Of a stretch of 64,000 nt of DNA, positions 32,991 to 41,781 are shown piece after piece. This stretch comes from DASUAO01 sp035763745 (GTDB taxonomy: Bacteria; Actinomycetota; Acidimicrobiia; IMCC26256; PALSA-555): assembly GCA_035763745.1 (NCBI GenBank), contig DASUAO010000014.1, positions 7,816-71,815 on the forward strand. The letters are read 5' to 3'. Numbering within the stretch: position 1 is the first letter of the stretch; the number at the start of each line of letters is the position of its first letter. The translations under genes and the position numbers were made by a program. Under the pieces are notes generated by a model, which worked only from the letters and a program-made list of their open reading frames with translations, was not told where the DNA came from and searched no databases.

Positions 32991-34513
32991 GGCAGGATCC
33001 CCCGGTGCGCCGCGGGCTCCGCGGGACCGCGGCGTCGCGACTCGCTCAACGCGAGCCCGTCGAGGAGTGCGTTGCGCAGCTCCGAGGGCTCGATGATCTC
33101 GTCGTAGCTGAGCGTGTCGGCCGACGAGTACGCGCCGCCGAGCTCGGCGTGCTCCAGCACCGCGCGGGCGTCCGGCTCGAGGCGGGCCGCGTCGGCGCCA
33201 CTCTCTGCGGGCATGGCACCGAGCCGGGCGCCCGGGAACGCGTACGTGACCGTCTGCGTGTCGAACGGGTTCATCGCCATGAGCGACGACCCGAACCCGT
33301 AGGCCTTGCGCAGCGTGACGTGCAGCTTCGGTGACCGGACCCGGTGCTGTGCGGCGAACATGCGGGCCGCGTGCCGGAGGATCCCCTGGCGCTCCGAGGC
33401 GGTGCCCGCGAGCACGCCCGGGTTGTCGGCGAGGAACACGACCGGGAGATGGAAGGCGTCGGCGACTCCCAGGAAGTGCGCGGCCTTGTCGGCGGACTCG
33501 GCGTCGATCGACCCCGCCTTCACCGCGGGCTGGTTCGCGACCACCGCGACCGCGGTGCCGCCGAGGTGCGCGAGCGCCGTGACGACCGGCCGCCCGTGCG
33601 CGGGCTCGATCTCGAGCACCGAGCCGACGTCGAAGACCGGCTCGATGACGGCGCGGACGTCGTACCCGCGGCGAGGATCAGCGGGAACGACGTCGACCAG
33701 CTCCGGCACCGCCCGGCGACCGGTTGCCGCGTCGTCGCTCCCGGACGACGGCGGACGCTCCCATGCACTGGACGGGAAGTACGAGAGGTAGCGCCGGACG
33801 AGATCGAGTGCCGTGGCGTCGTCGGCGACGGCGTTGTGCACCACCCCACTGAGGATGGCGTGGATCGCGGGACCGCCGAGCTCCTCCTTCGTCACCTCTT
33901 CCCCCATCGAGGCCTTCACCAGGGGCGGACCGGCCGAGAAGACCGCGCCCTGTTCGGTCATCACCACGAAGTCCATGAGCGGTGCCGTGAGCGCGCCGTG
34001 ACCGGCGGACGCACCCATCACGACGCACACCATCGGCACGGTCCCCGACAGCGACGCGAGCGTCTGGAGGTCGTTGGGAGCGCGGCCACGCCGCTCGAAC
34101 GCGTTCTGGGCTCGCTCGCCGGCCCCTTCGAGGAGCATCACCAGTGGCACCCGCTCCTGACCCGCGAGCTCGGCGAGCCGCTGGCGCTTCGCCGTCGTCC
34201 CGTGGCCGATGGACCCACCCATGACCGTGAAGTCCTCCGACCCGACGAGCACGGGACGCCCGTCGATCCGGCCGTGCCCGGCCACGAGCGCATCGGCCGG
34301 CGCCGCAGGGCTCACGCCGCGTTGCACGGAGCCGGTCAACGTGCCCAGCTCCACGAAGGAACCCCCGTCGAGGAGGTGCTCGACCCGGGCGCGGGCGTCG
34401 AGCCGACCACCGGCGCGCTGACGCTCGAGGCGCTCGGGTCCGCCCATCGCACGCGCGTCGTCGCGGCGCGCCGCGAGGTCGTCGAGGATCGGGGCCCAGT
34501 CGTCGCGGCTCAT
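32987..34513 (-). CDS. acyl-CoA carboxylase carboxyltransferase (beta) subunit
   Basis: 508 residues with both crotonase-like lobes. N-lobe: GSIGHGTTAKRQRLAELAGQ, VVMGASAGHGA. C-lobe: KAAHFLGVADAFHLPVVFLA, DNPGVLAG and MNPFDTQTVTYAFPGARLG. The family transfers carboxyl from biotin to an acyl-CoA. No biotin carboxylase or biotin carrier gene lies in the window, so partners must be elsewhere. ATG 34513 overlaps the stop of the upstream dehydrogenase by 4 nt, making a three-gene coupled unit. Confidence 0.92.
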   Translation of the reverse strand: MSRDDWAPILDDLAARRDDARAMGGPERLERQRAGGRLDARARVEHLLDGGSFVELGTLTGSVQRGVSPAAPADALVAGHGRIDGRPVLVGSEDFTVMGGSIGHGTTAKRQRLAELAGQERVPLVMLLEGAGERAQNAFERRGRAPNDLQTLASLSGTVPMVCVVMGASAGHGALTAPLMDFVVMTEQGAVFSAGPPLVKASMGEEVTKEELGGPAIHAILSGVVHNAVADDATALDLVRRYLSYFPSSAWERPPSSGSDDAATGRRAVPELVDVVPADPRRGYDVRAVIEPVFDVGSVLEIEPAHGRPVVTALAHLGGTAVAVVANQPAVKAGSIDAESADKAAHFLGVADAFHLPVVFLADNPGVLAGTASERQGILRHAARMFAAQHRVRSPKLHVTLRKAYGFGSSLMAMNPFDTQTVTYAFPGARLGAMPAESGADAARLEPDARAVLEHAELGGAYSSADTLSYDEIIEPSELRNALLDGLALSESRRRGPAEPAAHRGILP

Positions 34514-35436
34514 CGTCCGAGGCCCGCGGCGAGCGCGTCGGCGTGCGCGGCCGCGGTCCCGAACGTCGTGTTCAGCATCCAGGCACGCTTGAGGTACAGG
34601 TGGACGTCCACCTCCCACGTGAACCCCATGCCACCGTGCACCTGCATGGAGTCCTTGGCGTTCTCGAGCGCGGCCTCGGTCGCGAGGATGCGGGCACCCG
34701 AGATCGCGCGATCCACATCGCCGACCGCCGGATCATCGAGGGTGACCGCCGCCGCGTCGACTGCCGCGCGCGCGAGCTCGGCCCGCACGACCATGTCGGC
34801 GAGGATGTGCTTCACGGCCTGGAAGGAGCCGATCGGGCGGTCGAACTGCCGACGGTCGAGCGCGTACGCGGTGGCCGACTCGACGCACGCAGCCGCCATC
34901 CCCACCTGGTACGCAGACGTGAGCACCGCCCCGCCGCGTCGCCACGTCCGGGCGTCGTCGGCGTCCCCGACCGCTTCGCCCGGCGGGAGCGCGTCCACGA
35001 GGTGCACCGGGGTGAGCGGGTCGAGCGGCCACTCGACCGCTCGGACCCCCTCACAGGCGCTCGGCTCCACCCGACGCGGCCCGTCGGCGGTGGCGACCAC
35101 GATCGAGTCGGCGGCGTCGAGGTGCTCGATCGCGATGGGGCCCGAACCGGCGGTCTCCTCGACGCCGGTGACGACCCCGTCGACGACCCCGTGCGCGAGG
35201 TGGGACCACACGAGGGGCCCGGGGACCAGGGCCCGACCGAGCTCGGAGAACGCGATCCCGGCGTCGGCCCAGCCGAACCCGTCGGCGCGCAGCGAGAACA
35301 CACCGGTCGCGTCGAGCTCCGAGAACATCGATCCGTCGAACCCGGCGCGGACCCGCTCCATCCCGAACCGACCGGTGCACAGCGAGCGGATGCCGTCCCG
35401 CAGCGCCTCCTGGTCCTCGGTGAGGTCGAAATTCAC
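34510..35436 (-). CDS. acyl-CoA dehydrogenase, smaller subunit of a paired enzyme
   Basis: 308 residues, shorter than the typical 380. It keeps FDLTEDQEALRDGIRSL, the DRRQFDRPIGSFQAVKHILA motif and MQVHGGMGFTWEVDVHLYLK, but the FAD-loop EPxAGSD is absent. This matches the beta-like partner of heteromeric (alpha2beta2) acyl-CoA dehydrogenases known from actinobacterial steroid side-chain degradation. Start GTG 35436 overlaps the upstream subunit's TGA (GTGA); an in-frame GTG at 35454 would lengthen it by six residues. Confidence 0.9.
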   Translation of the reverse strand: MNFDLTEDQEALRDGIRSLCTGRFGMERVRAGFDGSMFSELDATGVFSLRADGFGWADAGIAFSELGRALVPGPLVWSHLAHGVVDGVVTGVEETAGSGPIAIEHLDAADSIVVATADGPRRVEPSACEGVRAVEWPLDPLTPVHLVDALPPGEAVGDADDARTWRRGGAVLTSAYQVGMAAACVESATAYALDRRQFDRPIGSFQAVKHILADMVVRAELARAAVDAAAVTLDDPAVGDVDRAISGARILATEAALENAKDSMQVHGGMGFTWEVDVHLYLKRAWMLNTTFGTAAAHADALAAGLGR

Positions 35437-36587
35437 GCCGGCTCCTTCGGCCACTGGCGTTCCTTCGGCAGCCCGAGGAGCCGCTCCCCGATGATGTTGC
35501 GCTGGATCTGCGAGGTGCCGGCGGCGATCGGCAGCGACAGCGTGCGGAGGCGCTCCTCGACGGGGTACTCACCGACGTCGAACGCACGGCGCTCGAGCAC
35601 CCGCATGCTCAGCTCGCCCAGGTGGTCGCGCGCCGTCGAGTAGCCGAGCTTCAACAACATCGCTCCCGGTCCCGGTGCGCCCCGATGGGCCGCCTGCGAC
35701 ACGTTGCGCTTCGTGAGCGCCCAGAGGGCGTCGAGCTCCGCGATCACGTGGGCGAGCTCGCGCCGCTCGGCGACGTCGGTGACCACGGGCGCGAGCTCCT
35801 CCGCCATGCGCAGGGCGTCGACCATCTCGCTCACGAACGCGGTCCCGCGCTCGAACGACAGCGTGACGTTGGTGACCCGCCAGCCGTCGTTCTCCTCACC
35901 GACGCGGTTCGCCACCGGCACCCGCACGTCGTCGAGGAACACCTCGCAGAACTCTGACGACCCGAGGAGCGTCTCGATCGGCCGGATCTCGATGCCCGGG
36001 GTGTCCATGGGCAGGATCAACCAGGTGATGCCCTTGTGCTTCGGCGCGTCGGGGTCGGTGCGCACCAGCAGCTCGCCGTACTCACCGATCTGCCCGAAGG
36101 AGCACCAGATCTTGCGGCCGTTGACCACATAGTCGTCGCCGTCGCGCACGGCGCGGGTCGTGAGGCCGGCGAGGTCGGAGCCCGCGTCGGGTTCCGAGAA
36201 GCACTGGCACCACACCTCGTCACCGCGGAGGATCTTCGGGATGTGGGACGACTTCTGCTCCTCCGTCCCCTCGGCGATGAGGGTGGGACCCGCGTGCAGC
36301 GTCCCGACGAAGTTCACCCCGACGTACGGCGCTCGGGCCCGGGTCGTCTCGTCGAGGAAGATGAGCTGCTCGCTCGGCGACGCGTCGCGCCCGCCGTAGG
36401 CCTTCGGCCAGCTCATCCCGGCGTAGCCGGCGTCGAAGAGCCGTCGCTGCCAGTCGGTGTCGTAGCGGACCCGCGCCGGCCAGTCGTCGCGTGCCGGGTG
36501 CTCCGGGAGATCGGGGAGCGTGCGCGCGAGCCAGTCGCGCAGCTCGGCGCGGAACGCCTCGTCTTCCTCGGAGTACCGGAGGTCCAT
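35433..36587 (-). CDS. acyl-CoA dehydrogenase, larger subunit of a paired enzyme
   Basis: 384 residues, full-length. It has CQCFSEPDAGSDLAGLTTRA and WCSFGQIGEYGELLVRTDPD (FAD/substrate region), RGTAFVSEMVD and the terminal AGTSQIQRNIIGERLLGLPK. Paired by a 4-nt overlap with the smaller dehydrogenase and then the carboxyltransferase, it probably forms a heteromeric flavoenzyme for a branched or steroid-derived acyl-CoA. ATG 36587 begins MDLRYSEEDEAFR, and a TAGGCT box lies 10 nt upstream. Confidence 0.93.
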   Translation of the reverse strand: MDLRYSEEDEAFRAELRDWLARTLPDLPEHPARDDWPARVRYDTDWQRRLFDAGYAGMSWPKAYGGRDASPSEQLIFLDETTRARAPYVGVNFVGTLHAGPTLIAEGTEEQKSSHIPKILRGDEVWCQCFSEPDAGSDLAGLTTRAVRDGDDYVVNGRKIWCSFGQIGEYGELLVRTDPDAPKHKGITWLILPMDTPGIEIRPIETLLGSSEFCEVFLDDVRVPVANRVGEENDGWRVTNVTLSFERGTAFVSEMVDALRMAEELAPVVTDVAERRELAHVIAELDALWALTKRNVSQAAHRGAPGPGAMLLKLGYSTARDHLGELSMRVLERRAFDVGEYPVEERLRTLSLPIAAGTSQIQRNIIGERLLGLPKERQWPKEPA

Positions 36588-36597
36588 GCGGCCAGCG

Positions 36598-36603
36598 AGC
36601 CTA
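36598..36603 (-). promoter_or_regulatory. -10 box TAGGCT of the paired dehydrogenase operon
   Basis: TAGGCT on the minus strand, 10 nt before ATG 36587, slightly further than in the clearly leaderless genes. Confidence 0.4.
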
Positions 36604-36628
36604 CCGGTGGTCCCACACGGACCGAGCC

Positions 36629-38116
36629 TCAGCAGATCTTCTTCGACCGAGGTGCGACCTCGTCGAGGAGGTAGCGCAGCACCGTCCGGTCGACGCACCG
36701 GTTCCCCGCGAGGAACGCCGTGTGTCGCGAACCTCTGGCCACCACGAGGCGGGCAGGCGGACCGATCTCCCGGGCCAGGCCCTTCGCCCATGCCAGCGGC
36801 GTTGCCGGGTCGTTGCGGGTGCCCAGCACGAGCACAGGCATGGTCGTCTCGGACGCGACCGACGGCAACGCGCCGGGTTGCACCGGCCACAACGCGCACG
36901 CGAGCGAGTTGTTCACGATCGCCCGTCCGAGCCGTGGCGCCGCGCGCGCAGCCTCCTCCTCGATGGCACGCAGGCCGTCGAGCCCGCCGAACCCCGGGCC
37001 GTCGGCGCACCCGACCGCCCAGAACGACTCCTGGAGATCGTCGTAGCGCCCGTCCCCCGAACGTCCCGTGTACACGTCGGCGTAGCGGACGAGGTCGCTG
37101 CCGTCACCCCGGTCGGCGCGTCGGAGGGCATCGGCGAGAGCCGGCCACGAGCTCTTCCCGTCGTAGAGCAGGAGCGTGACACCGGTGTCGAACAGCGTGG
37201 TGTTGAGGTCGCGTCGCCCGGGTGCGCCGCTCGCCCGGATCGGCGCATCGGCGATCCGCGCGCGCAGCGCGTCGTACGCGCCCGCCGGGTCGCCGTCGTG
37301 GTGGAACGCGCAGCCGGCATCTTCTGCGCAGTCGGCGAGGAACAGGTCGAGCGAGTGCTCGAACCCCTCCGACTGCTCGACCTGCACCGCCGTGGCGTCG
37401 AGGCCCGGATCGACCGCGCCGTCGAGCACGAGTGCCCGCACCCGCTCCGGGAACTGCGCCGCGTACAGCGCACCGAGATAGGTCCCGTAGGAGAACCCCA
37501 GGTAGGTGAGCCGGTCGTCACCGAGCGCCTCGCGTACGCGATCCATGTCCCGAGCGGTCCGCTCGGTCGCGAGGTACGGGAGGAGCGTTCCGTCGCTCGC
37601 GACGCACGCGTCCACGACCGCCTGGACGCCCGCCACGAACTCGGCGCGTGTGGCGGCGTCGGTCGACGTCCAGTCCAGCTCGTAGAGGGGGTCGAGGTCG
37701 TCGAGGCAGTCCACGCCCTCGCTCTCACCCACCCCACGCGGGTCGAATCCGACGATGTCGAACCGATCGAGGATCTCGTCGGGCAGGGTCGGCGCGAAGT
37801 CCGCCGCGAAGTCCGTCGCAGGGGCTCCCGGACCGCCGGGGTTCACGACCAGCGAGCCGATCCGACGATCGGGGTCCCGCGCCGGGACCCGCGCGAGCCC
37901 GAGGTCGATCGTGGGGCCGTCGGCGACCGAGTCGTCGAGCGGGACCGTGAGCGTGGCGCACTCGGCGTACCCCCGCTGGCAGGGCGTCCACTCCAACGGC
38001 GACGGGGCGAACGCGTGGTGCGCGGAGGTCGGAGCCGAAGCGGCGAGCGTCGGTGCACCCAGGCTGCCGCCTGCTGCGGCGACCGTGAGGACGATGGCGA
38101 AGATGGACCGGCGCAC
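36629..38116 (-). CDS. secreted alpha/beta-hydrolase, tripeptidyl-aminopeptidase type
   Basis: 495 residues. Signal peptide RSIFAIVLTVAAAGGSLGAP. The oxyanion region is VVNPGGPGAPATDF, the nucleophile elbow GFSYGTYLG, and the C-terminal TAP-like domain has VLVLGTRNDPATPLAWAKGL and ARGSRHTAFL (catalytic Asp and His). Streptomyces relatives remove N-terminal tripeptides extracellularly; others are hydrolases of unknown substrate. I chose GTG 38116 because TACGCT lies 6 nt upstream and it gives a compact signal peptide. GTG 38146 is the longer alternative. Confidence 0.9.
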   Translation of the reverse strand: MRRSIFAIVLTVAAAGGSLGAPTLAASAPTSAHHAFAPSPLEWTPCQRGYAECATLTVPLDDSVADGPTIDLGLARVPARDPDRRIGSLVVNPGGPGAPATDFAADFAPTLPDEILDRFDIVGFDPRGVGESEGVDCLDDLDPLYELDWTSTDAATRAEFVAGVQAVVDACVASDGTLLPYLATERTARDMDRVREALGDDRLTYLGFSYGTYLGALYAAQFPERVRALVLDGAVDPGLDATAVQVEQSEGFEHSLDLFLADCAEDAGCAFHHDGDPAGAYDALRARIADAPIRASGAPGRRDLNTTLFDTGVTLLLYDGKSSWPALADALRRADRGDGSDLVRYADVYTGRSGDGRYDDLQESFWAVGCADGPGFGGLDGLRAIEEEAARAAPRLGRAIVNNSLACALWPVQPGALPSVASETTMPVLVLGTRNDPATPLAWAKGLAREIGPPARLVVARGSRHTAFLAGNRCVDRTVLRYLLDEVAPRSKKIC

Positions 38117-38122
38117 TCGGCG

Positions 38123-38128
38123 AGCGTA
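38123..38128 (-). promoter_or_regulatory. -10 box TACGCT of the secreted hydrolase gene
   Basis: TACGCT on the minus strand, 6 nt before GTG 38116; it decides between two candidate starts. Confidence 0.5.
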
Positions 38129-38152
38129 GGTGGCCCGATCGCTCACCCTCGG

Positions 38153-39595
38153 TCAGGCCGGCGACTCCGACGAGAAGTAGACGTTCTTGACCTCGGTGTA
38201 GTGCGAGAGTGCATGCATCCCGAGCTCGCGACCGAGTCCCGACCGCTTGTAGCCGCCGAACGGCGTCTCGGTGCGCACACTCTTGTGGGAGTTCACCGAG
38301 AGGTTCCCGGTACGGATCCCCTTCGCCACCCGGATGGCCCGCCCGACGTCGCCGGTCCAGATGGAGCCCGACAGCCCGTAGTCGTTGTCGTTGGCGATCT
38401 CGACGGCCTGGGCCTCGTCGTCGAACGGGATGACGCAGGCGACCGGCCCGAAGATCTCTTCGCGTGCGACCCGCATCGAGTTCGAGACACCGGCGAGCAC
38501 GGCCGGGGCGAGATACCACCCGTCGCCCTCCCCCGGCTCGCCACCCGTCGTGCGGCGCGCTCCCTCGCCTTCTCCGATCGCCAGGTACTCGAGTGACGTC
38601 CCTCGTTGCGCGTCGGAGATCATCGGCCCCATCTCGGTGGACGGGTCGAGCGGATCGCCGACCACGACCCTTGCCGTCGCGGCCGAGAAGCCCTCCACGA
38701 AGTCGCCGTACACAGAGCGCTCCACCAGGATGCGACTACGTGCGCAGCAGTCCTGGCCGGCATTGCCGAACACGGCCATCGGGGTCTCCTCGATGCACCG
38801 ATCGAGGTCGGCATCGGCGAAGACGACGCTCGCCGACTTGCCGCCGAGCTCGAGTGAGCACCGCGCGATGTTGTCGGCCGACGCTCTCAAGATCGACGCA
38901 CCCGTCGCGGTCTCCCCGGTGAAGCCGATCTTCGAGACCCTCCGGTCGGCGACGAGCGCGGTGCCGAGCACCCGACCCGGACCGACGAGCACCGACACGG
39001 CGCCCGCAGGCACCCCCGCATCGATCAAGATCGACCCCAGCAGCAGCGCCGTGAGCGGCGTGAGCGACGCCGGCTTGAGGATGATCGGGTTCCCGCACGC
39101 GAGCGCGGGCGCGACCTTCCACGTGGCGATCAGCAACGGGAAGTTCCACGGCACGATGAGCGCGCACACTCCGATCGGCTCGCGCAGGACCACGTCGAGC
39201 CCGGCCTGCTGGACCGGCACCACCTCGCCGAAGTGCTTGTTGGCCGCGCCGGCGTAGTACTCGAAGACATCCGCCGCCGTCGCGACCTCCCATCGCGCAT
39301 CACCGATCGGATGCCCGGCGCCCCGGACTTCGGCCTCGACCAGCTCGTCGGCTCGCTCGCGCAGGAGCCGGGCGACCCCGAGGAGCACCCGGCCGCGATC
39401 GGTGGCGTTCGTGCGGGGCCATTCTCCCGTCTCGAACTCTCGAGTTGCGGCGCGCAGGGCATCGTCGAGGTCGTCCTCGTCGGCCTGGGCGACGGAGGCC
39501 AGGATGCCACCCGTCGCGGGCTCGATGAGATCGAGCGGGCGTCCGCGCCCTGCGCGTGCCTCGCCTCCCACGAGAAGGTGCCACGCACGGTCCAT
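38153..39595 (-). CDS. aldehyde dehydrogenase (PuuC-like role proposed)
   Basis: 480 residues. IVPWNFPLLIATWKVAPALA, KPASLTPLTALLLG, GFTGETATGASI, ELGGKSASVVF (Glu), GNAGQDCCARSRIL (catalytic Cys) and PFGGYKRSGLGRELG are all in place. ATG 39595 lies 7 nt after a TATGCT box. It diverges from the SDR-GS-hydrolase operon, and this context suggests oxidation of a gamma-glutamyl aminoaldehyde in amine catabolism. That role is inferred from neighbours; the sequence alone only shows an ALDH. Confidence 0.92.
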   Translation of the reverse strand: MDRAWHLLVGGEARAGRGRPLDLIEPATGGILASVAQADEDDLDDALRAATREFETGEWPRTNATDRGRVLLGVARLLRERADELVEAEVRGAGHPIGDARWEVATAADVFEYYAGAANKHFGEVVPVQQAGLDVVLREPIGVCALIVPWNFPLLIATWKVAPALACGNPIILKPASLTPLTALLLGSILIDAGVPAGAVSVLVGPGRVLGTALVADRRVSKIGFTGETATGASILRASADNIARCSLELGGKSASVVFADADLDRCIEETPMAVFGNAGQDCCARSRILVERSVYGDFVEGFSAATARVVVGDPLDPSTEMGPMISDAQRGTSLEYLAIGEGEGARRTTGGEPGEGDGWYLAPAVLAGVSNSMRVAREEIFGPVACVIPFDDEAQAVEIANDNDYGLSGSIWTGDVGRAIRVAKGIRTGNLSVNSHKSVRTETPFGGYKRSGLGRELGMHALSHYTEVKNVYFSSESPA

Positions 39596-39602
39596 CCGCG
39601 GC

Positions 39603-39608
39603 AGCATA
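39603..39608 (-). promoter_or_regulatory. -10 box TATGCT of the aldehyde dehydrogenase
   Basis: TATGCT on the minus strand, 7 nt before ATG 39595. A weak plus-strand box (CAGCAT, 39602-39607), 6 nt before the SDR's GTG, overlaps it, so the two divergent genes would compete for polymerase. Confidence 0.5.
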
Positions 39609-39613
39609 CGAGG

Positions 39614-40393
39614 GTGGCGAGATTGGCAGGCAAGGTCGCGATGATCACCGGGGCGGGCAACGGCATGGGTCGTGCCGCGTCGCTCCTCTTCGCGCGGGAA
39701 GGGGCCCGGATCGTCGTCGTCGATGCCGCCGAGGAATCGGGGATCGAGACGGTCGAGGCGGTGCGCACCGAGGGTGGGGACGCTGCGTTCGTCCGGGCCG
39801 ACGTGTCGGACGAAGCACAGGTCGAGGCGATGGTCGCGTTCGCGACCGAGACCTACGGCGCGCTCCACGTGCTCTACAACAACGCGGGGATCTTCCCGGC
39901 CGACGACGGTGGGGTCACCGAGACCGCCGTCGCGACCTGGGATCGCGTGATGGACGTGAACCTCAAGGGCGTCTGGCTCGGCTGCAAGCACGCCGTGCCG
40001 GCGCTCATCGAGTCCGGTGGCGGATCGATCGTCAACGTCGCGTCGTTCGTCGCGCTCATGGGGGCGGCGACCCCGCAGATCGCGTACACGGCCAGCAAGG
40101 GCGGCGTCCTCGCGATGACCCGCGAGGTCGCGGTGGAGCAGGCCCGACGTGGGATCCGCGCGAACGCGCTGTGCCCGGGCCCCATCGACACGCCCATGCT
40201 CCAGGAGCTCATGAGCGACCCGGAGTGGGCTCGTCGCCGGCTGGCCCACATCCCCATGGGGCGGCCCGGGCGCGCCGAAGAACTCGCCAAGGCCGCGCTG
40301 TTCCTGGCGTCCGACGAGTCCTCGTACATGACGGGCGCCTCGCTCGTGGTCGACGGGGGCATCACTGCCGCGTACGTAACCCCGGAGGACTGA
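39614..40393 (+). CDS. short-chain dehydrogenase/reductase, amine-pathway context
   Basis: 259 residues, TGAGNGMGRAAS, Asp after strand 2 (VVVDAAEE, NAD-preferring), NNAGIFPADD, active-site AYTASKGG and the closing TGASLVVDGG. Start GTG 39614 gives VARLAGKVAMITG. The gamma-glutamyl ligase starts 5 nt after its stop, so the two are cotranscribed. It is proposed to oxidise a gamma-glutamylated amino alcohol to the aldehyde used by the divergent ALDH (inference from order). Confidence 0.9.
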   Translation: MARLAGKVAMITGAGNGMGRAASLLFAREGARIVVVDAAEESGIETVEAVRTEGGDAAFVRADVSDEAQVEAMVAFATETYGALHVLYNNAGIFPADDGGVTETAVATWDRVMDVNLKGVWLGCKHAVPALIESGGGSIVNVASFVALMGAATPQIAYTASKGGVLAMTREVAVEQARRGIRANALCPGPIDTPMLQELMSDPEWARRRLAHIPMGRPGRAEELAKAALFLASDESSYMTGASLVVDGGITAAYVTPED

Positions 40394-40397
40394 GCCG

Positions 40398-41780
40398 ATG
40401 CCCGAGACTGCCGCCCCGCTCGGCGTGGAGCAGCTACTTGCCCTGATCGCCGACGACGACATCGACACCGTGCTGGTCTGCTTCCCCGACCTCCAGGGTC
40501 GGCTCGTCGGCAAACGCGTCACCGGGCACTTCTTCCGGGACCACGTGCTCGCCGACGGCATCGAGGCATGCAACTACCTGCTCGCGGTGGACGTCGACAT
40601 GACGCCGCTCCCCGGCTACGAGTACGCGAACTGGGAGCAGGGCTACGGCGACTTCCTCGCCCGCCCCGACCTCCCGACGCTGCGCGTCGTCCCCTGGCTC
40701 GAGAAGACCGCGCTCGTGCTGTGCGACCTCGTCGACGAGCACTCGGGCGAGTCGGTCGCAGTGTCTCCCCGTCAGGTCCTGCGTCACCAGATCACGCGTG
40801 CCGCCGACGCGGGCTACCTCGTCAACTGCGGTTCCGAGCTCGAGTTCTACCTGTTCCGCGAGTCCTACGAGGAGGCGCACGCGCTCGGGTACTCGGGGCT
40901 CACGTACCACTCGGCGCACATCGAGGACTACCACATCCTCCAGACGAGTCGCGACGAGTACCTGATCCGCGCGATCCGCAACGGGATCGACGGCGCGGGG
41001 ATCGCGGTCGAGTTCTCGAAGGGTGAGGCCGGACGCGGTCAGCACGAGATCAACCTGCGCTACGCGGACGCCCTGACCATGGCCGACCACCACACGATCT
41101 ACAAGAACGCCGCCAAGGAGATCGCCGGCTTGCACGGCCGCGCGCTGACCTTCATGGCCAAGGTCGACATGGCCGAGAGCGGGTCGTCGTGCCACATCCA
41201 CTCGTCGGTGTGGTCGGCCGACGGGAGCCGCGGCCTCATGCACGACGACGATGCGCCTGACCACCTGTCGTCGGTGTTCCGCGGATGGATGGGCGGCCAG
41301 CTCGCCCATGCGCGCGAGCTCGCGTGGTGCTACGCGCCGACGGTCAATTCGTACAAGCGGTACCAGCCCGAGTCGTGGGCCCCGACGGCGATCGCGTGGG
41401 GCCGCGACAACCGCACCTGCGGATTCCGGGTCGTAGGAGATTCGCCGAGCACCGCCCGGGTCGAGAACCGGATCCCCGGTGCCGACTGCAACATCTACCT
41501 CGCGTTCGCGGCGACCATCGCGGCCGGGCTCGCCGGGATCGAGTCGGGCATCGACCCGGGCCCCGCGTTCGAGGGGAACGCGTACGCGGCGCCCGACATG
41601 GAGCGGATCCCCTGGAACATCGTCGACGCGATCGGTGCGCTCGAGCAGAGCGACTTGGCCGTCACGGCCTTCGGGCCCGACGTGCATGCCCACCTGGTCA
41701 ACACCGCTCGTCAGGAGTGGGCGGCGTTCGGACAGGTCGTCACCGACTGGGAGCGGCGGCGCTGCTTCGAGCAATTCTGA
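40398..41780 (+). CDS. glutamine synthetase-like gamma-glutamylamine ligase
   Basis: 460 residues of the GS type I fold. Visible are DLQGRLVGKRV in the N-terminal beta-grasp, NCGSELEFYLFRE (metal-binding Glu pair), GEAGRGQHEINLRYADAL, GSSCHIHSSVW and the glutamate loop VNSYKRYQPESWAPTAIAWG with RVENRIPGADCNIYLAFAA. It lacks the NLYDLPPE-type adenylylation loop of GlnA. Such proteins (PuuA, GlnA3, GlnA4) ligate glutamate to polyamines or ethanolamine. It is 2 nt from a PuuD-like hydrolase gene. True glutamine synthetase activity is unlikely. Confidence 0.88.
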   Translation: MPETAAPLGVEQLLALIADDDIDTVLVCFPDLQGRLVGKRVTGHFFRDHVLADGIEACNYLLAVDVDMTPLPGYEYANWEQGYGDFLARPDLPTLRVVPWLEKTALVLCDLVDEHSGESVAVSPRQVLRHQITRAADAGYLVNCGSELEFYLFRESYEEAHALGYSGLTYHSAHIEDYHILQTSRDEYLIRAIRNGIDGAGIAVEFSKGEAGRGQHEINLRYADALTMADHHTIYKNAAKEIAGLHGRALTFMAKVDMAESGSSCHIHSSVWSADGSRGLMHDDDAPDHLSSVFRGWMGGQLAHARELAWCYAPTVNSYKRYQPESWAPTAIAWGRDNRTCGFRVVGDSPSTARVENRIPGADCNIYLAFAATIAAGLAGIESGIDPGPAFEGNAYAAPDMERIPWNIVDAIGALEQSDLAVTAFGPDVHAHLVNTARQEWAAFGQVVTDWERRRCFEQF

Positions 41781-41781
41781 G

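Noticed and set aside
39596..40573. Minus-strand upstream extension of the aldehyde dehydrogenase (an 806-residue frame)
   Set aside because: The extension lies opposite the SDR gene and crosses the TATGCT promoter. The ALDH homology begins at ATG 39595.
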